DNA from: an uncultured Muribaculaceae bacterium
Lineage (GTDB): Bacteria > Bacteroidota > Bacteroidia > Bacteroidales > Muribaculaceae
NCBI GenBank assembly: GCA_910584735.1
Contig: CAJUBM010000015.1
Coordinates: 1-32,494, forward strand
Direction: 5' to 3'
Length of the DNA stretch: 32,494 nucleotides
In this document: positions 6,865 through 15,181 of the stretch, in pieces
How the letters are laid out: every line of letters starts with the position of its first letter
Position numbering within the stretch: position 1 is the first letter of the stretch
Position numbers and translations under genes: made by a program
Notes under the pieces: generated by a model
What the model was told of the DNA's origin: nothing
Database searches by the model: none
Seen by the model: the letters and a program-made list of their open reading frames with translations, nothing else

Positions 6865-7644
6865 TCAGATATTTTTTAATGATGAGAGTTGTTTCTCTAA
6901 CTCGGTGGATGTAAGCCGTGTGGTGAGTTTGCCGCGATAGGCCACGGAGATGTTGCCCGTCTCTTCCGATACGACAATGGCGAAGGCATCGGTAGCCTGC
7001 GATATGCCGAGGGCTGAGCGGTGGCGCAGACCGAGCGAGCGCGGCACGTCTGAATCGTGGCTGACAGGGAGTATGCATCCGGCGGCTTTGATGTGGCCGT
7101 CAGATATAATCATCGCCCCGTCGTGCAGGGGGGAGTTCTTGAAGAAGATATTCTCTATCAGACGTGTGTTGATTTCAGCATTTATCATGTCGCCGGTCTT
7201 TTCGTAGTTCTCCAAGGGTACGTCCTGTTCTATAACGATTAGCGCCCCGGTCTTGCTTTTCGACATTGACATGCAGGCGTACACTATGGGCAGGATAAGT
7301 GCATGGAGTTCGGCTTCATTGTCGTGTCCTTTCTTGTGGTGGAACAGCGAAGTAAGGAAAGTCCATCGTTTTTTCGAGCCGAGTTCTACGAGGAAACGCT
7401 TTATCTGGTCCTGGAAGATAATTACGAGAATTAGCAAGCCTATACTCATGAACTTGTCGAGTATCGAACCTATTAGCTTCATCTCAAGAATCTCGGAAGC
7501 TACTACCCATACAATGATAAAGGCCAGCACTCCATAAAATATATTTATGGAGCCTGATTCCTTCATGAGCTTGTAGAGATAGTAGAGCAGTACAGCCAGG
7601 AGGAAGATGTCGAGAACGTCCTTTATGCCGAAAGATTCAATCAT
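6865..7644 (-). CDS. cdaA: diadenylate cyclase CdaA
   Basis: Membrane enzyme that makes c-di-AMP from two ATP. The 259-aa product has about three N-terminal membrane spans (about 10-78), then the DAC (DisA_N) domain with the active-site signatures DGA (175-177, in SPLHDGAMIISDGH) and RHRSA (207-211). Length and layout match the CdaA/DacA class. Its start overlaps the folP stop by 8 nt, so translation is probably coupled. In this window it belongs to a minus-strand unit that starts at cydA. Confidence 0.95.
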   Translation of the reverse strand: MIESFGIKDVLDIFLLAVLLYYLYKLMKESGSINIFYGVLAFIIVWVVASEILEMKLIGSILDKFMSIGLLILVIIFQDQIKRFLVELGSKKRWTFLTSLFHHKKGHDNEAELHALILPIVYACMSMSKSKTGALIVIEQDVPLENYEKTGDMINAEINTRLIENIFFKNSPLHDGAMIISDGHIKAAGCILPVSHDSDVPRSLGLRHRSALGISQATDAFAIVVSEETGNISVAYRGKLTTRLTSTELEKQLSSLKNI

Positions 7645-8530
7645 GTTTGGTCGGTTTTTTGTCGCACAGGGACGGACTGCCGAATAGTTGCATTACATCG
7701 CGGACCTGCACGGCTTCTGCCACATCGTGGACACGCAGGATGGCCGCTCCTCGTTCAAGCGCCAGTGTGTTAAGTGCCGTGGTGCCGGGCAGTGCCCGGG
7801 CCGGTGTAGTGTCCAGTGGCTTGTAAATCATGGACTTCCTGGAGATGCCTACCAGCATCGGCAATTCATTGAGCAGCATGGCAAGTTGTGGAAGCTCACG
7901 CATTAGCTCGTAGTTCTGTGCGGCGGTTTTGCTGAAGCCGAAGCCGGGGTCGATGATTATATCGGCCACACCTTCCAGGTTGAGTTTGCAGATGGCCTGT
8001 TTGAGTTCGGCGGCTACGCCTGCGGTGACTCCGCCGTAAGACGAATAGTCGGTATACTGCTGCATGTTGCTCGGGGTGCCACGCATATGCATCAGTATGT
8101 ATGGCGCATGGAGTTCGGCTGCAACTCTGTATATACCGCTGTCAATGAGGCCGCCGGAAACATCGTTGATAATGTCCGCGCCGAGAGAGCCTACTGCTTC
8201 GCAGGCCACGGAGGCGCGGAAAGTGTCAACCGACACGGGGATGTCTGCGGAAAGTTTTCTTACGGCTTCAAGTCCGGTCTGTAGACGGCGCAGTTCCTCA
8301 TCGGGGGATACATCATCTGCGCCCGGACGCGTGGAGTAGCCCCCGATGTCTATGAGGTCTGCACCCTCCTCGAGTAGCTTTTCGGCACGTCTGGCAACGG
8401 CGTCAGGCAGCGAGCGCGGCGTACGCGAACCATCATAGAATGAGTCGGGGGTTACGTTGAGTATTCCCATAACCTGCGGCTGCGAGAAGGTGTGCAACTG
8501 CCCGCGTATATTAACTGAGAATGGTCTCAT
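7637..8530 (-). CDS. folP: dihydropteroate synthase
   Basis: Joins 6-hydroxymethyl-dihydropterin diphosphate to p-aminobenzoate in folate synthesis, in the cytosol; the sulfonamide target. 297-aa TIM barrel with the family signatures MGILNVTPDSFYDG near residue 21, DIGGYSTRPGA near 61, SVDTFRA, IINDVSGG, DPGFGFSKT and GISRKSM in order. It follows cydB by 9 nt and overlaps cdaA. The folP-cdaA pairing is common in Bacteroidetes; attachment to cydAB is less expected. Confidence 0.95.
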   Translation of the reverse strand: MRPFSVNIRGQLHTFSQPQVMGILNVTPDSFYDGSRTPRSLPDAVARRAEKLLEEGADLIDIGGYSTRPGADDVSPDEELRRLQTGLEAVRKLSADIPVSVDTFRASVACEAVGSLGADIINDVSGGLIDSGIYRVAAELHAPYILMHMRGTPSNMQQYTDYSSYGGVTAGVAAELKQAICKLNLEGVADIIIDPGFGFSKTAAQNYELMRELPQLAMLLNELPMLVGISRKSMIYKPLDTTPARALPGTTALNTLALERGAAILRVHDVAEAVQVRDVMQLFGSPSLCDKKPTKHD

Positions 8531-8539
8531 TTGGAGGGC

Positions 8540-9682
8540 TTAATAATTATGGTCTGACTCGGAAAGCTCGGTTGTGGAAATTGCAGGCGAGGTGAGTTTG
8601 TGCCACACGTAGGCGATATATCCGAGCACTATGGGGAGCAGGAGGGTCACCCATGCCATTACCTGGAGTGTGAAACGGGTGGACGAACTGTTGCTGATGG
8701 TCAGGGAACTGTCGGGATGCGATATGGAAGGGAGGTAGGCGGTATTGTTGTAGCCGCTGACACAGAAGAGACAGGTTACGACCAATACGACCCCTATTCC
8801 CATCCACCAGAATCCCTGGCTACGGAAGGAGGCGGATATAATCACGCGGATTATGGCATAAAGCACCATGGCTACGCCGATAAGGAATACGATGCCTATC
8901 CACCAGAGGTCAATGAAATTCCACAGGTATTTGTTGCTGACGGCAGAGAAATGTCCGTCGGCACCCATAGTATAACCTTGGGCTGTAAGCAATGCTCCCA
9001 TGAAGCATAGGAACAGCAGCACGAATACGATTCCGTTAGAGATTATACGGGAACGGCATTTCCGAGCGAACAGCACCTTGTCGGGAGCATCGACATTGCG
9101 GTAGAGGAACATAACGCCGAGCGTACGGGCAAGGAACAGCACGGTGAAGCCCAGCAGCAGGTTGCGGATGGAGAATATCTCCGCGAATCCGTGCCAGTGG
9201 TTCCAAACCGAGATTACCGGCGCCCCTGGATTGAGGATGCTTTGGCGTGACACTTCGAAGTCGGCGCCGAAGAACTGCATCCCTACCGCGCATCCCAGCA
9301 ATACACACCCCGCGCATCCGTTGAAGCATAGGAAGCAGTCGTAGGTACGCGTCCCGAAGATGTTGCCCGGCTTTGTACGGAATTCGTAGCTGACGGCCTG
9401 GAGGATAAAGCTCAGCAGGATGAGCATCCACAGCCAATATGCGCCGCCGAAGCTGGTGGAATAATAGAGGGGGAAAGATGCGAAAAATGCACCGCCGAAA
9501 GTTACGAGCGTGGTGAACGTGAGTTCCCATTTGCGTCCGAGGGCGTTCACCATTAATGATTTCGTGCTTGAAGAGCCACCGGGCCACAGGAAAGTCTGTC
9601 CTCCCTGTACGAACAGGAGAAACACCAGCAATCCGCCTAAAAGCGAAATTACGAACCACCAATATATTTGTAATGCTTCCAT
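8540..9682 (-). CDS. cydB: cytochrome bd ubiquinol oxidase subunit II
   Basis: 380-aa polytopic membrane protein of the CydB family, the partner of CydA in the bd quinol oxidase that reduces O2 to water in the inner membrane and lets strict anaerobes remove nanomolar oxygen. The N-terminus YWWFVISLLGGLLVFLLF and about eight or nine hydrophobic spans fit the family. It starts 12 nt after the cydA stop. No short single-span CydX-like gene follows; folP begins 9 nt after the stop. Confidence 0.93.
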   Translation of the reverse strand: MEALQIYWWFVISLLGGLLVFLLFVQGGQTFLWPGGSSSTKSLMVNALGRKWELTFTTLVTFGGAFFASFPLYYSTSFGGAYWLWMLILLSFILQAVSYEFRTKPGNIFGTRTYDCFLCFNGCAGCVLLGCAVGMQFFGADFEVSRQSILNPGAPVISVWNHWHGFAEIFSIRNLLLGFTVLFLARTLGVMFLYRNVDAPDKVLFARKCRSRIISNGIVFVLLFLCFMGALLTAQGYTMGADGHFSAVSNKYLWNFIDLWWIGIVFLIGVAMVLYAIIRVIISASFRSQGFWWMGIGVVLVVTCLFCVSGYNNTAYLPSISHPDSSLTISNSSSTRFTLQVMAWVTLLLPIVLGYIAYVWHKLTSPAISTTELSESDHNY

Positions 9683-9694
9683 TTGTCGTAATAA

Positions 9695-11284
9695 TTATTT
9701 GTGGGAGGTTTTTGTTGTATTTTCAGGCGCGAGGAGATCGCGTTTTGATGCCTTTGATATTTCACGTGTAAGGATTGATATGTCGGCTGCCAGCAATCCT
9801 GTGAAGACGGTCACGAACATCCAGAATGTGAGTTGCACCGAGCCTGACGGGATGGCGCTGACTGCGGCCTTGCACGGCAGCAACCCTTCGATGGTCCATG
9901 GTTGGCGTCCCATCTCGGCTACTATCCATCCGGCCTCGCTGGCAAGCCATACTACCGGGATGGTTAGGAGACCGAACAGCACTATCCATCGGTTTTCGAG
10001 ATGCACCGGTTTTTTGTAGCTGAGGAACAGCATGACCATAAAGAACAGCACCAGATAGCCGCCGAAAATCACCATCACGCGGAAGGCATAGAAGGTTATG
10101 GCCACCGGCGGTACAGCCTCATCCGGCGAGCTTAGGAAACCGTAGCCGAAATATCGGAAATCGGCTTTCAGGTCGCGTTCTGCCATGAGGGTGGCGGTTG
10201 TGTCACCCTCGGCGGAGGCTTTCTCGTACAAACGCAGTGCCTGCTGGGCCTTCTTTCCACGGGCTATACGTTCGGCATAGCTTACTGTGGCTATGGTGTC
10301 GCCCTGCGGTGTGATTTCGCGACCTTCGATAAGGTCGTTTATGCCCGGAACGAATGAATATGGGTCATGGTTGGCCAGCATTGAGAGGCCGTATGGAATC
10401 TTTATGGCGCATACAACCGGCTCTGCATCGTCCGAACGCTGTTTTGCCGGGTCGAGGAAGCCGAAGGCCACGAGGTCCTGTCCACATTCCCCGTCATAGA
10501 GGGCTTCCATGGCAGCAAGCTTCATAGGCTGTGTGCGGCTGACGTCCACCGCCGACATATCGCCCGTCCAGATTGTGAGTACGATGCCTGCGAATCCCAC
10601 CCAGGATGCCACTTTTATCGAATCCTTGGCGAACTGCAGGTTGCTTTTGCGCCAGATGAACCAGCAGCTTACACCCACCACGAATACTGCGCCGAGGACC
10701 CATCCCGAAAGCACTGTATGGAAGAATTTCACAACAGCCGTGTGCGAGAGGGCAACAGCCCGGAAGTCGGTCATCACATTGCGCATCTGCGAGGGGTCGA
10801 ACTCCATGCCTACAGGGTGCTGCATCCAGGCGTTGGCAACCAAAATCCAGTAGGCCGAGAGTGATATTCCTATGGCTGTTAGCCAGGTGGAGGCCAGATG
10901 GAACCCCGGCGACACCCTCTTCCATCCGAAGAACATCACGGCGATGAATGTCGATTCAAGGAAGAACGCGGCTATCCCTTCTATTGCCAGCGGGGCGCCG
11001 AATATGTCGCCTACGAACCAAGAGTAATTCGACCAGTTCGTGCCGAACTCAAATTCGAGTATTATACCCGTGGCGACTCCGCAGGCGAAATTTATGCCGA
11101 ACAGAAGCATCCAGAATTTGGTCATCTGCTTCCAACGCTCGTTGCGGGTTCTGAGGTAGATGGTCTCCATGATACCTACTATCAAGGAGAGGCCGATAGA
11201 GAGTGGCACGAACAGCCAGTGTACTATCGCTGTGAGGGCAAACTGGCCTCTTGACCAGTCGATGGTACTCAGCAAATCATTCAT
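9695..11284 (-). CDS. cydA: cytochrome bd ubiquinol oxidase subunit I
   Basis: 529-aa haem-bearing subunit. The N-terminal haem-ligand histidine is H22 in LTAIVHWLFVPLS, and the signature GRQPW is at 459-463 (MGRQPWTIEGLLP). A long hydrophilic segment in the middle (about 245-390) includes the quinol-binding loop and reads YFGYGFLSSPDEAVPP before the next spans; this large insert is usual in Bacteroidetes CydA. First gene of a five-gene minus-strand unit. The predicted promoter is 83 nt upstream. Confidence 0.95.
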   Translation of the reverse strand: MNDLLSTIDWSRGQFALTAIVHWLFVPLSIGLSLIVGIMETIYLRTRNERWKQMTKFWMLLFGINFACGVATGIILEFEFGTNWSNYSWFVGDIFGAPLAIEGIAAFFLESTFIAVMFFGWKRVSPGFHLASTWLTAIGISLSAYWILVANAWMQHPVGMEFDPSQMRNVMTDFRAVALSHTAVVKFFHTVLSGWVLGAVFVVGVSCWFIWRKSNLQFAKDSIKVASWVGFAGIVLTIWTGDMSAVDVSRTQPMKLAAMEALYDGECGQDLVAFGFLDPAKQRSDDAEPVVCAIKIPYGLSMLANHDPYSFVPGINDLIEGREITPQGDTIATVSYAERIARGKKAQQALRLYEKASAEGDTTATLMAERDLKADFRYFGYGFLSSPDEAVPPVAITFYAFRVMVIFGGYLVLFFMVMLFLSYKKPVHLENRWIVLFGLLTIPVVWLASEAGWIVAEMGRQPWTIEGLLPCKAAVSAIPSGSVQLTFWMFVTVFTGLLAADISILTREISKASKRDLLAPENTTKTSHK

Positions 11285-11366
11285 CGTATGATAGGTATTA
11301 GTTTGTAGAATGTTTTTTTACAATCTGAAGTTTCTTATGTCGGAATCCGTAGGCTCCGTGTGTTCA

Positions 11367-11374
11367 CAAAGTTA
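11367..11374 (-). promoter_or_regulatory. -7 element of the cydA unit promoter
   Basis: On the minus strand this reads TAACTTTG, matching TAnnTTTG. No exact TTTG is found 19-21 nt upstream, so the -33 element is weak or replaced by an activator. The leader to the cydA ATG would be about 75 nt. Confidence 0.55.
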
Positions 11375-11559
11375 AAAACATTTTTTGAGTAATTTGTGCT
11401 GGTTTTGTGAAAAAATATTGAAAAAACATGCCTCCATGGCCTCATTTGTCTCTACGGCAGGCTTCACTTGTCTGTATCAGATTGCACCGGGGCTATACTT
11501 CCCGTTTTGAAGGATGATAAAAAAAATCGGAAAAGGCAAGGTAGATAAATAATAATTGC

Positions 11560-11567
11560 TAATTTTG
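11560..11567 (+). promoter_or_regulatory. -7 element of the mce-mmd operon promoter
   Basis: TAATTTTG matches TAnnTTTG. The expected -33 position near 11537 has no TTTG. It predicts a start near 11574 and a leader of about 75 nt to mce. Confidence 0.55.
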
Positions 11568-11648
11568 TGGTTGATTTGCGGAAGAATGTGCCGCGACATC
11601 GAAAGTTGACTACTTTATACCAAAATAACCTATTTATTACCACAAGTT

Positions 11649-12071
11649 ATGGAAATCTCCCATATCGAACACATCGGAATAGCCGTTCCCTCGCTGGAGG
11701 AGGCTATCCCCTTCTACGAGAATATTCTCGGCCTTAAATGTTTTGCCATCGAAGAAGTCGCCGACCAGAAAGTGAAGACCGCTTTCTTCAAGGTAGGGCA
11801 GACCAAGATCGAGCTCCTTGAAGGTACGGCTCCCGAGAGTGCCATCAGCAAATTTATCGAGAAGAACGGTGGCCGTGGCGGCATCCAGCATGTGGCTTTC
11901 GCTATAGAGGACGGCGTGGCCAACGCGCTTGCCGAAGCCGAGGAGAAAGGTTGCAAGCTCATCGACAAGGCTCCCCGCAAGGGTGCCGAGGGCCTCAACA
12001 TCGCCTTCCTCCACCCGAAGTCAACCGTAGGCACGCTCGTAGAGCTTTGCGAGGATCCCAAGAAAGCGTGA
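11649..12071 (+). CDS. mce: methylmalonyl-CoA epimerase
   Basis: Converts (R)- to (S)-methylmalonyl-CoA or back, linking methylmalonyl-CoA mutase to the decarboxylase encoded next to it. 140 aa, vicinal-oxygen-chelate fold: HIEHIGIAVPSLEEA at the start carries the first metal histidine, GIQHVAFAIED near 80 the second, and a C-terminal glutamate in TLVELCE completes the metal site. First gene of the operon, 67 nt before mmdA. Confidence 0.95.
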   Translation: MEISHIEHIGIAVPSLEEAIPFYENILGLKCFAIEEVADQKVKTAFFKVGQTKIELLEGTAPESAISKFIEKNGGRGGIQHVAFAIEDGVANALAEAEEKGCKLIDKAPRKGAEGLNIAFLHPKSTVGTLVELCEDPKKA

Positions 12072-12138
12072 GTACGCTCCTAACTCCTCACACCTGCAGA
12101 ACTTCCACATAATATAGGATTAATCAACAAAATATATA

Positions 12139-13692
12139 ATGAGTACCCAGCTTGAAAAAATACAGGAGCTGATTGCCAAGCGCGAAGAAGCGCGTCTCGG
12201 CGGCGGCGAAAAGGCTATCCAGAAACAGCACGAGCGTGGCAAATATACCGCCCGCGAGCGCATCGCCCAGCTTCTTGACGAAGGCTCTTTCGAAGAGCTT
12301 GATATGTTTGTGACACATCGCTGCCACAACTTCGGACAGGAAAAGAAATCGTTCCTCGGCGATGGCGTGGTTACCGGTTACGGCACTATCGAAGGCCGTC
12401 TGGTCTATGTGTTCGCACAGGACTTCACCGTTTTCGGTGGCTCGCTGTCAGAGACCATGGCGCAGAAAATCTGCAAGGTCATGGATATGGCCATGAAGAT
12501 GGGTGCCCCCGTAATCGGTCTCAACGACTCGGGTGGCGCGCGCATCCAGGAGGGCATCAACGCTCTGGCAGGCTACTCTGAGATATTCCAGCGCAATATC
12601 CTCGCATCCGGTGTTATCCCGCAGATTTCGGCCATCCTCGGCCCCTGTGCCGGAGGTGCGGTATATTCTCCCGCGCTTACCGACTTCACCATCATGGCCA
12701 AGGGCATCTCCTATATGTTCCTTACCGGCCCGAAGGTAGTGAAGACAGTTACGGGCGAGGACGTAAGCCAGGAAGACCTCGGCGGCGCCTCCGTGCATGC
12801 CTCCAAATCGGGTGTTGCCCATTTCGCAGCAGAGGACGGCGAACACGCTATCAAAATCATACGCCAGCTTATCTCGTTCATCCCCCAGAACAACCTGGAG
12901 GACGCTCCTATGGTTGAGTGCAACGACCCCATCGACCGTATGGACGACGAACTCAACGAAATCATCCCCGAAAGCGCCAACCGTGCATACGATATGTACA
13001 AGGTTATCGGTGCTATCGTTGACAACGGCGAGTTCTTCGAGATACAGCGCGACTACGCCAAGAATATCATCATCGGCTTCGCCCGTTTCAACGGCCGTTC
13101 CGTGGGTATCGTGGCTAACCAGCCCAAATTCCTTGCAGGTGTGCTTGATTGCAACGCTTCGCGTAAGGCCGCACGTTTCGTGCGTTTCTGCGACGCGTTC
13201 AATATCCCCCTGGTATCGCTTGTAGACGTGCCGGGCTTCCTCCCCGGTACGGGCCAGGAATACAATGCCGTAATCCTCCACGGCGCCAAGCTGCTTTATG
13301 CCTACGGCGAGGCTACCGTGCCCAAGGTTACCGTAACTCTCCGCAAGAGCTATGGCGGTTCCCATATCGTGATGAGCTGCAAGCAGCTTCGCGGCGATAT
13401 GAACTATGCCTGGCCTTCGGCTGAAATCGCCGTTATGGGTGGTGCCGGAGCCGTTGAGGTTCTCTACGCCAAGGAGGCCAAGGCTTCCGATGACCCCAAG
13501 AAGGTGCTTGCCGAGAAAGAGGCCGAGTACAACTCGCTCTTCTGCAATCCCTACCAGGCTGCCAAGTACGGCTATATCGATGATGTGATCGAACCTCGCA
13601 ACACGCGTTTCCGCATCATCCGCGCCCTTCAGCAGCTTGCAACAAAACGTGTTACCAATCCCGCCAAGAAACACGGCAACATACCTCTGTAA
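12139..13692 (+). CDS. mmdA: methylmalonyl-CoA decarboxylase carboxyltransferase subunit alpha
   Basis: 517-aa acyl-CoA carboxyltransferase with paired crotonase-fold halves. It moves the carboxyl group from methylmalonyl-CoA to the biotin of the carrier protein. Signatures are NDSGGARIQEG and GPCAGGAVYSPALTDF in the N-terminal half and DVPGFLPGTGQE with the acyl-CoA loop in the C-terminal half. The same fold serves propionyl-CoA carboxylase, but no biotin carboxylase gene is present, and a Na+-pump beta subunit and OadG-like subunit lie in the same operon, so the decarboxylase role is preferred. It probably yields propionyl-CoA in succinate-propionate fermentation. Confidence 0.93.
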   Translation: MSTQLEKIQELIAKREEARLGGGEKAIQKQHERGKYTARERIAQLLDEGSFEELDMFVTHRCHNFGQEKKSFLGDGVVTGYGTIEGRLVYVFAQDFTVFGGSLSETMAQKICKVMDMAMKMGAPVIGLNDSGGARIQEGINALAGYSEIFQRNILASGVIPQISAILGPCAGGAVYSPALTDFTIMAKGISYMFLTGPKVVKTVTGEDVSQEDLGGASVHASKSGVAHFAAEDGEHAIKIIRQLISFIPQNNLEDAPMVECNDPIDRMDDELNEIIPESANRAYDMYKVIGAIVDNGEFFEIQRDYAKNIIIGFARFNGRSVGIVANQPKFLAGVLDCNASRKAARFVRFCDAFNIPLVSLVDVPGFLPGTGQEYNAVILHGAKLLYAYGEATVPKVTVTLRKSYGGSHIVMSCKQLRGDMNYAWPSAEIAVMGGAGAVEVLYAKEAKASDDPKKVLAEKEAEYNSLFCNPYQAAKYGYIDDVIEPRNTRFRIIRALQQLATKRVTNPAKKHGNIPL

Positions 13693-13701
13693 TAACAATC
13701 A

Positions 13702-14634
13702 ATGTTCCGTAGACTCCTATTTGCAGTAATAGCCCTTGCGGCTTGCTCCGGCATGATGTCGGGGCAGGCCCGCAAAGGGTTGCGTATAAACGAGGTGATG
13801 GTGGAGAACCTGTCCAACGCAGTTGACGATTACGGTCAGCACGGCGCGTGGATAGAGCTTTTCAACTCCAATTTCGCGCCGTTGGAAATTTCCAGCGTGT
13901 TCATCACCACCGACCCTTCCAAACCGCGCATGTATCCCGTGCCGCTGGGCGATGTGAACACCCGCATGCCCAAGCGCCAGCATGTGATTTTCTGGGCTGA
14001 CAACCAGCCTACAAGAGGCACTTTCCACACCAATTTCGCCCTTGTTCCGGGACAGGCCAACTGGATCGGTATCTATGATGCCGACGGCCGTACGCTCATC
14101 GACTCGGTGACCGTTCCGCCGATTCCGGCTGATGCGTCATATGCCCGCGTCATCGATGGTGAAGGTTCGGGAGTGGAGGCATGGCAGGTGCGCGACGGGT
14201 CTTCCGAGACCCTCTACATTACCCCTTCGAGCAACAATAAAATAAAGGATACGAACTCGAAGGTTGACAAATTCCACGAAATTGACGAAAACGGATTCGG
14301 TATGACTATCACCGCTATGGGTATAGTGTTCTCGGCTCTTCTTGTCCTGAGCATCTGCTTCTGGATTATAAGCCGCGTCAACGCTGCCCGTTCAAGCCGC
14401 AAGAAGATGGAGGCCCAGGGTATCAATCCCACCGAGGTGGCCCGTGCTGACCGTCCCGACGGGGATTCCGGCGAGGAGATTGCCGCCATCGCGATGGCTC
14501 TTTACGACCATCTCAACGCCCACGACCGCGAATCGGCCGTGCTTACCATCAACAAGGTGCGCCGCGCATATTCTCCCTGGAGCTCGCATATATATTCCAT
14601 GCGCCAGGCTCCCCAGCGTAACGTGCGCCGCTGA
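13702..14634 (+). CDS. mmdD: OadG-type decarboxylase subunit fused to a periplasmic lamin-tail domain
   Basis: 310 aa, three parts. Residues 1-22 are a signal peptide (MFRRLLFAVIALAACSGMMSG). Residues about 26-170 look like a lamin-tail (LTD) domain: RINEVMVEN, WIELFNSN, VPGQANWIGIYD, DSVTVP. Residues about 201-224 are one membrane span (MTITAMGIVFSALLVLSICFW), followed by a cytosolic tail with EEIAAIAMALYDHL and SPWSSHIYSM typical of OadG proteins. OadG/MmdD subunits of other phyla are under about 100 aa and start at the membrane span; here the span is preceded by an exported domain. It sits 9 nt after mmdA and before the biotin carrier, where the gamma/delta subunit belongs. The subunit assignment is well supported; the job of the exterior domain is unknown. 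Confidence 0.83.
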   Translation: MFRRLLFAVIALAACSGMMSGQARKGLRINEVMVENLSNAVDDYGQHGAWIELFNSNFAPLEISSVFITTDPSKPRMYPVPLGDVNTRMPKRQHVIFWADNQPTRGTFHTNFALVPGQANWIGIYDADGRTLIDSVTVPPIPADASYARVIDGEGSGVEAWQVRDGSSETLYITPSSNNKIKDTNSKVDKFHEIDENGFGMTITAMGIVFSALLVLSICFWIISRVNAARSSRKKMEAQGINPTEVARADRPDGDSGEEIAAIAMALYDHLNAHDRESAVLTINKVRRAYSPWSSHIYSMRQAPQRNVRR

Positions 14635-14674
14635 CTATAATCCAGTATAAAACATATTTTCAAGACTACCATTC

Positions 14675-15121
14675 ATGAAATTCAAAGAATACAAATACAA
14701 AATCAACGGTACCCTCTACAAGGTTGGTATCGGCGATATAGACCATGGTGTGGCCCAGGTACAGGTCAACGGCACCCCTTACAAGGTAGAGATTGAGGAG
14801 AACAAAGTGGCCCAGGTGAAAGTCGCTACCCCAAAACCCGCCGCCGCGCCCCGCACCTCTACCGGCGAGAAAGTAATCGCAAAGCCCGCTCCCAAGGCAT
14901 CCGGCGCAGGCACTGCTGTCAAGGCCCCGCTGCCCGGCGTAGTGCTTGATATCCTGGTATCCGTAGGACAGGAGGTAAAAGCCTCCGACACTGTGGTTAA
15001 TCTGGAAGCCATGAAGATGGAGAACTCCATCAAGGCCGGTTTCGATGGTAAAGTTGCATCTATCGCTGTTTCTAAGGGTGATTCCGTTCTGGAAGGCGCC
15101 GTATTGCTCACCATTGCCTGA
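14675..15121 (+). CDS. mmdC: biotin carboxyl carrier subunit of methylmalonyl-CoA decarboxylase
   Basis: 148 aa. The C-terminal biotinyl domain has the acceptor lysine K114 in EAMKMEN. It is preceded by an Ala/Pro/Lys-rich linker (about 50-75, with PKPAAAPRT and AKPAPKASGAG) that lets the biotin arm swing, and an N-terminal segment (about 1-45) with a repeated pattern: NGTLYKVGIGDIDHGVAQV is echoed by NGTPYKVEIEENKVAQV. The carrier takes CO2 from MmdA and passes it to the membrane pump MmdB. It lies 40 nt after the OadG fusion. Confidence 0.94.
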   Translation: MKFKEYKYKINGTLYKVGIGDIDHGVAQVQVNGTPYKVEIEENKVAQVKVATPKPAAAPRTSTGEKVIAKPAPKASGAGTAVKAPLPGVVLDILVSVGQEVKASDTVVNLEAMKMENSIKAGFDGKVASIAVSKGDSVLEGAVLLTIA

Positions 15122-15181
15122 TTTCAGACAGAGGTTCAAACACCATTGTCTCAATCCGGAAACTGATTATCAAAATATAAA

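Larger units (their letters stand above)
11285..11648. other. divergent intergenic region cydA / mce
   Basis: No gene seen in 364 nt. It holds the outward-facing promoters of the two large units. In the middle an imperfect 16-nt direct repeat (gcctcatttgtctcta and gcttcacttgtctgta, near 11443 and 11461) could be a regulator site, though the match is only 13 of 16. Confidence 0.5.

Noticed and set aside
12448..13698. Long minus-strand open frame of 416 codons opposite mmdA
   Set aside because: It is antisense to a clearly coding, conserved gene, is His/Asp/Glu-rich in an odd way, and has no recognisable domain. It is a codon-bias shadow.
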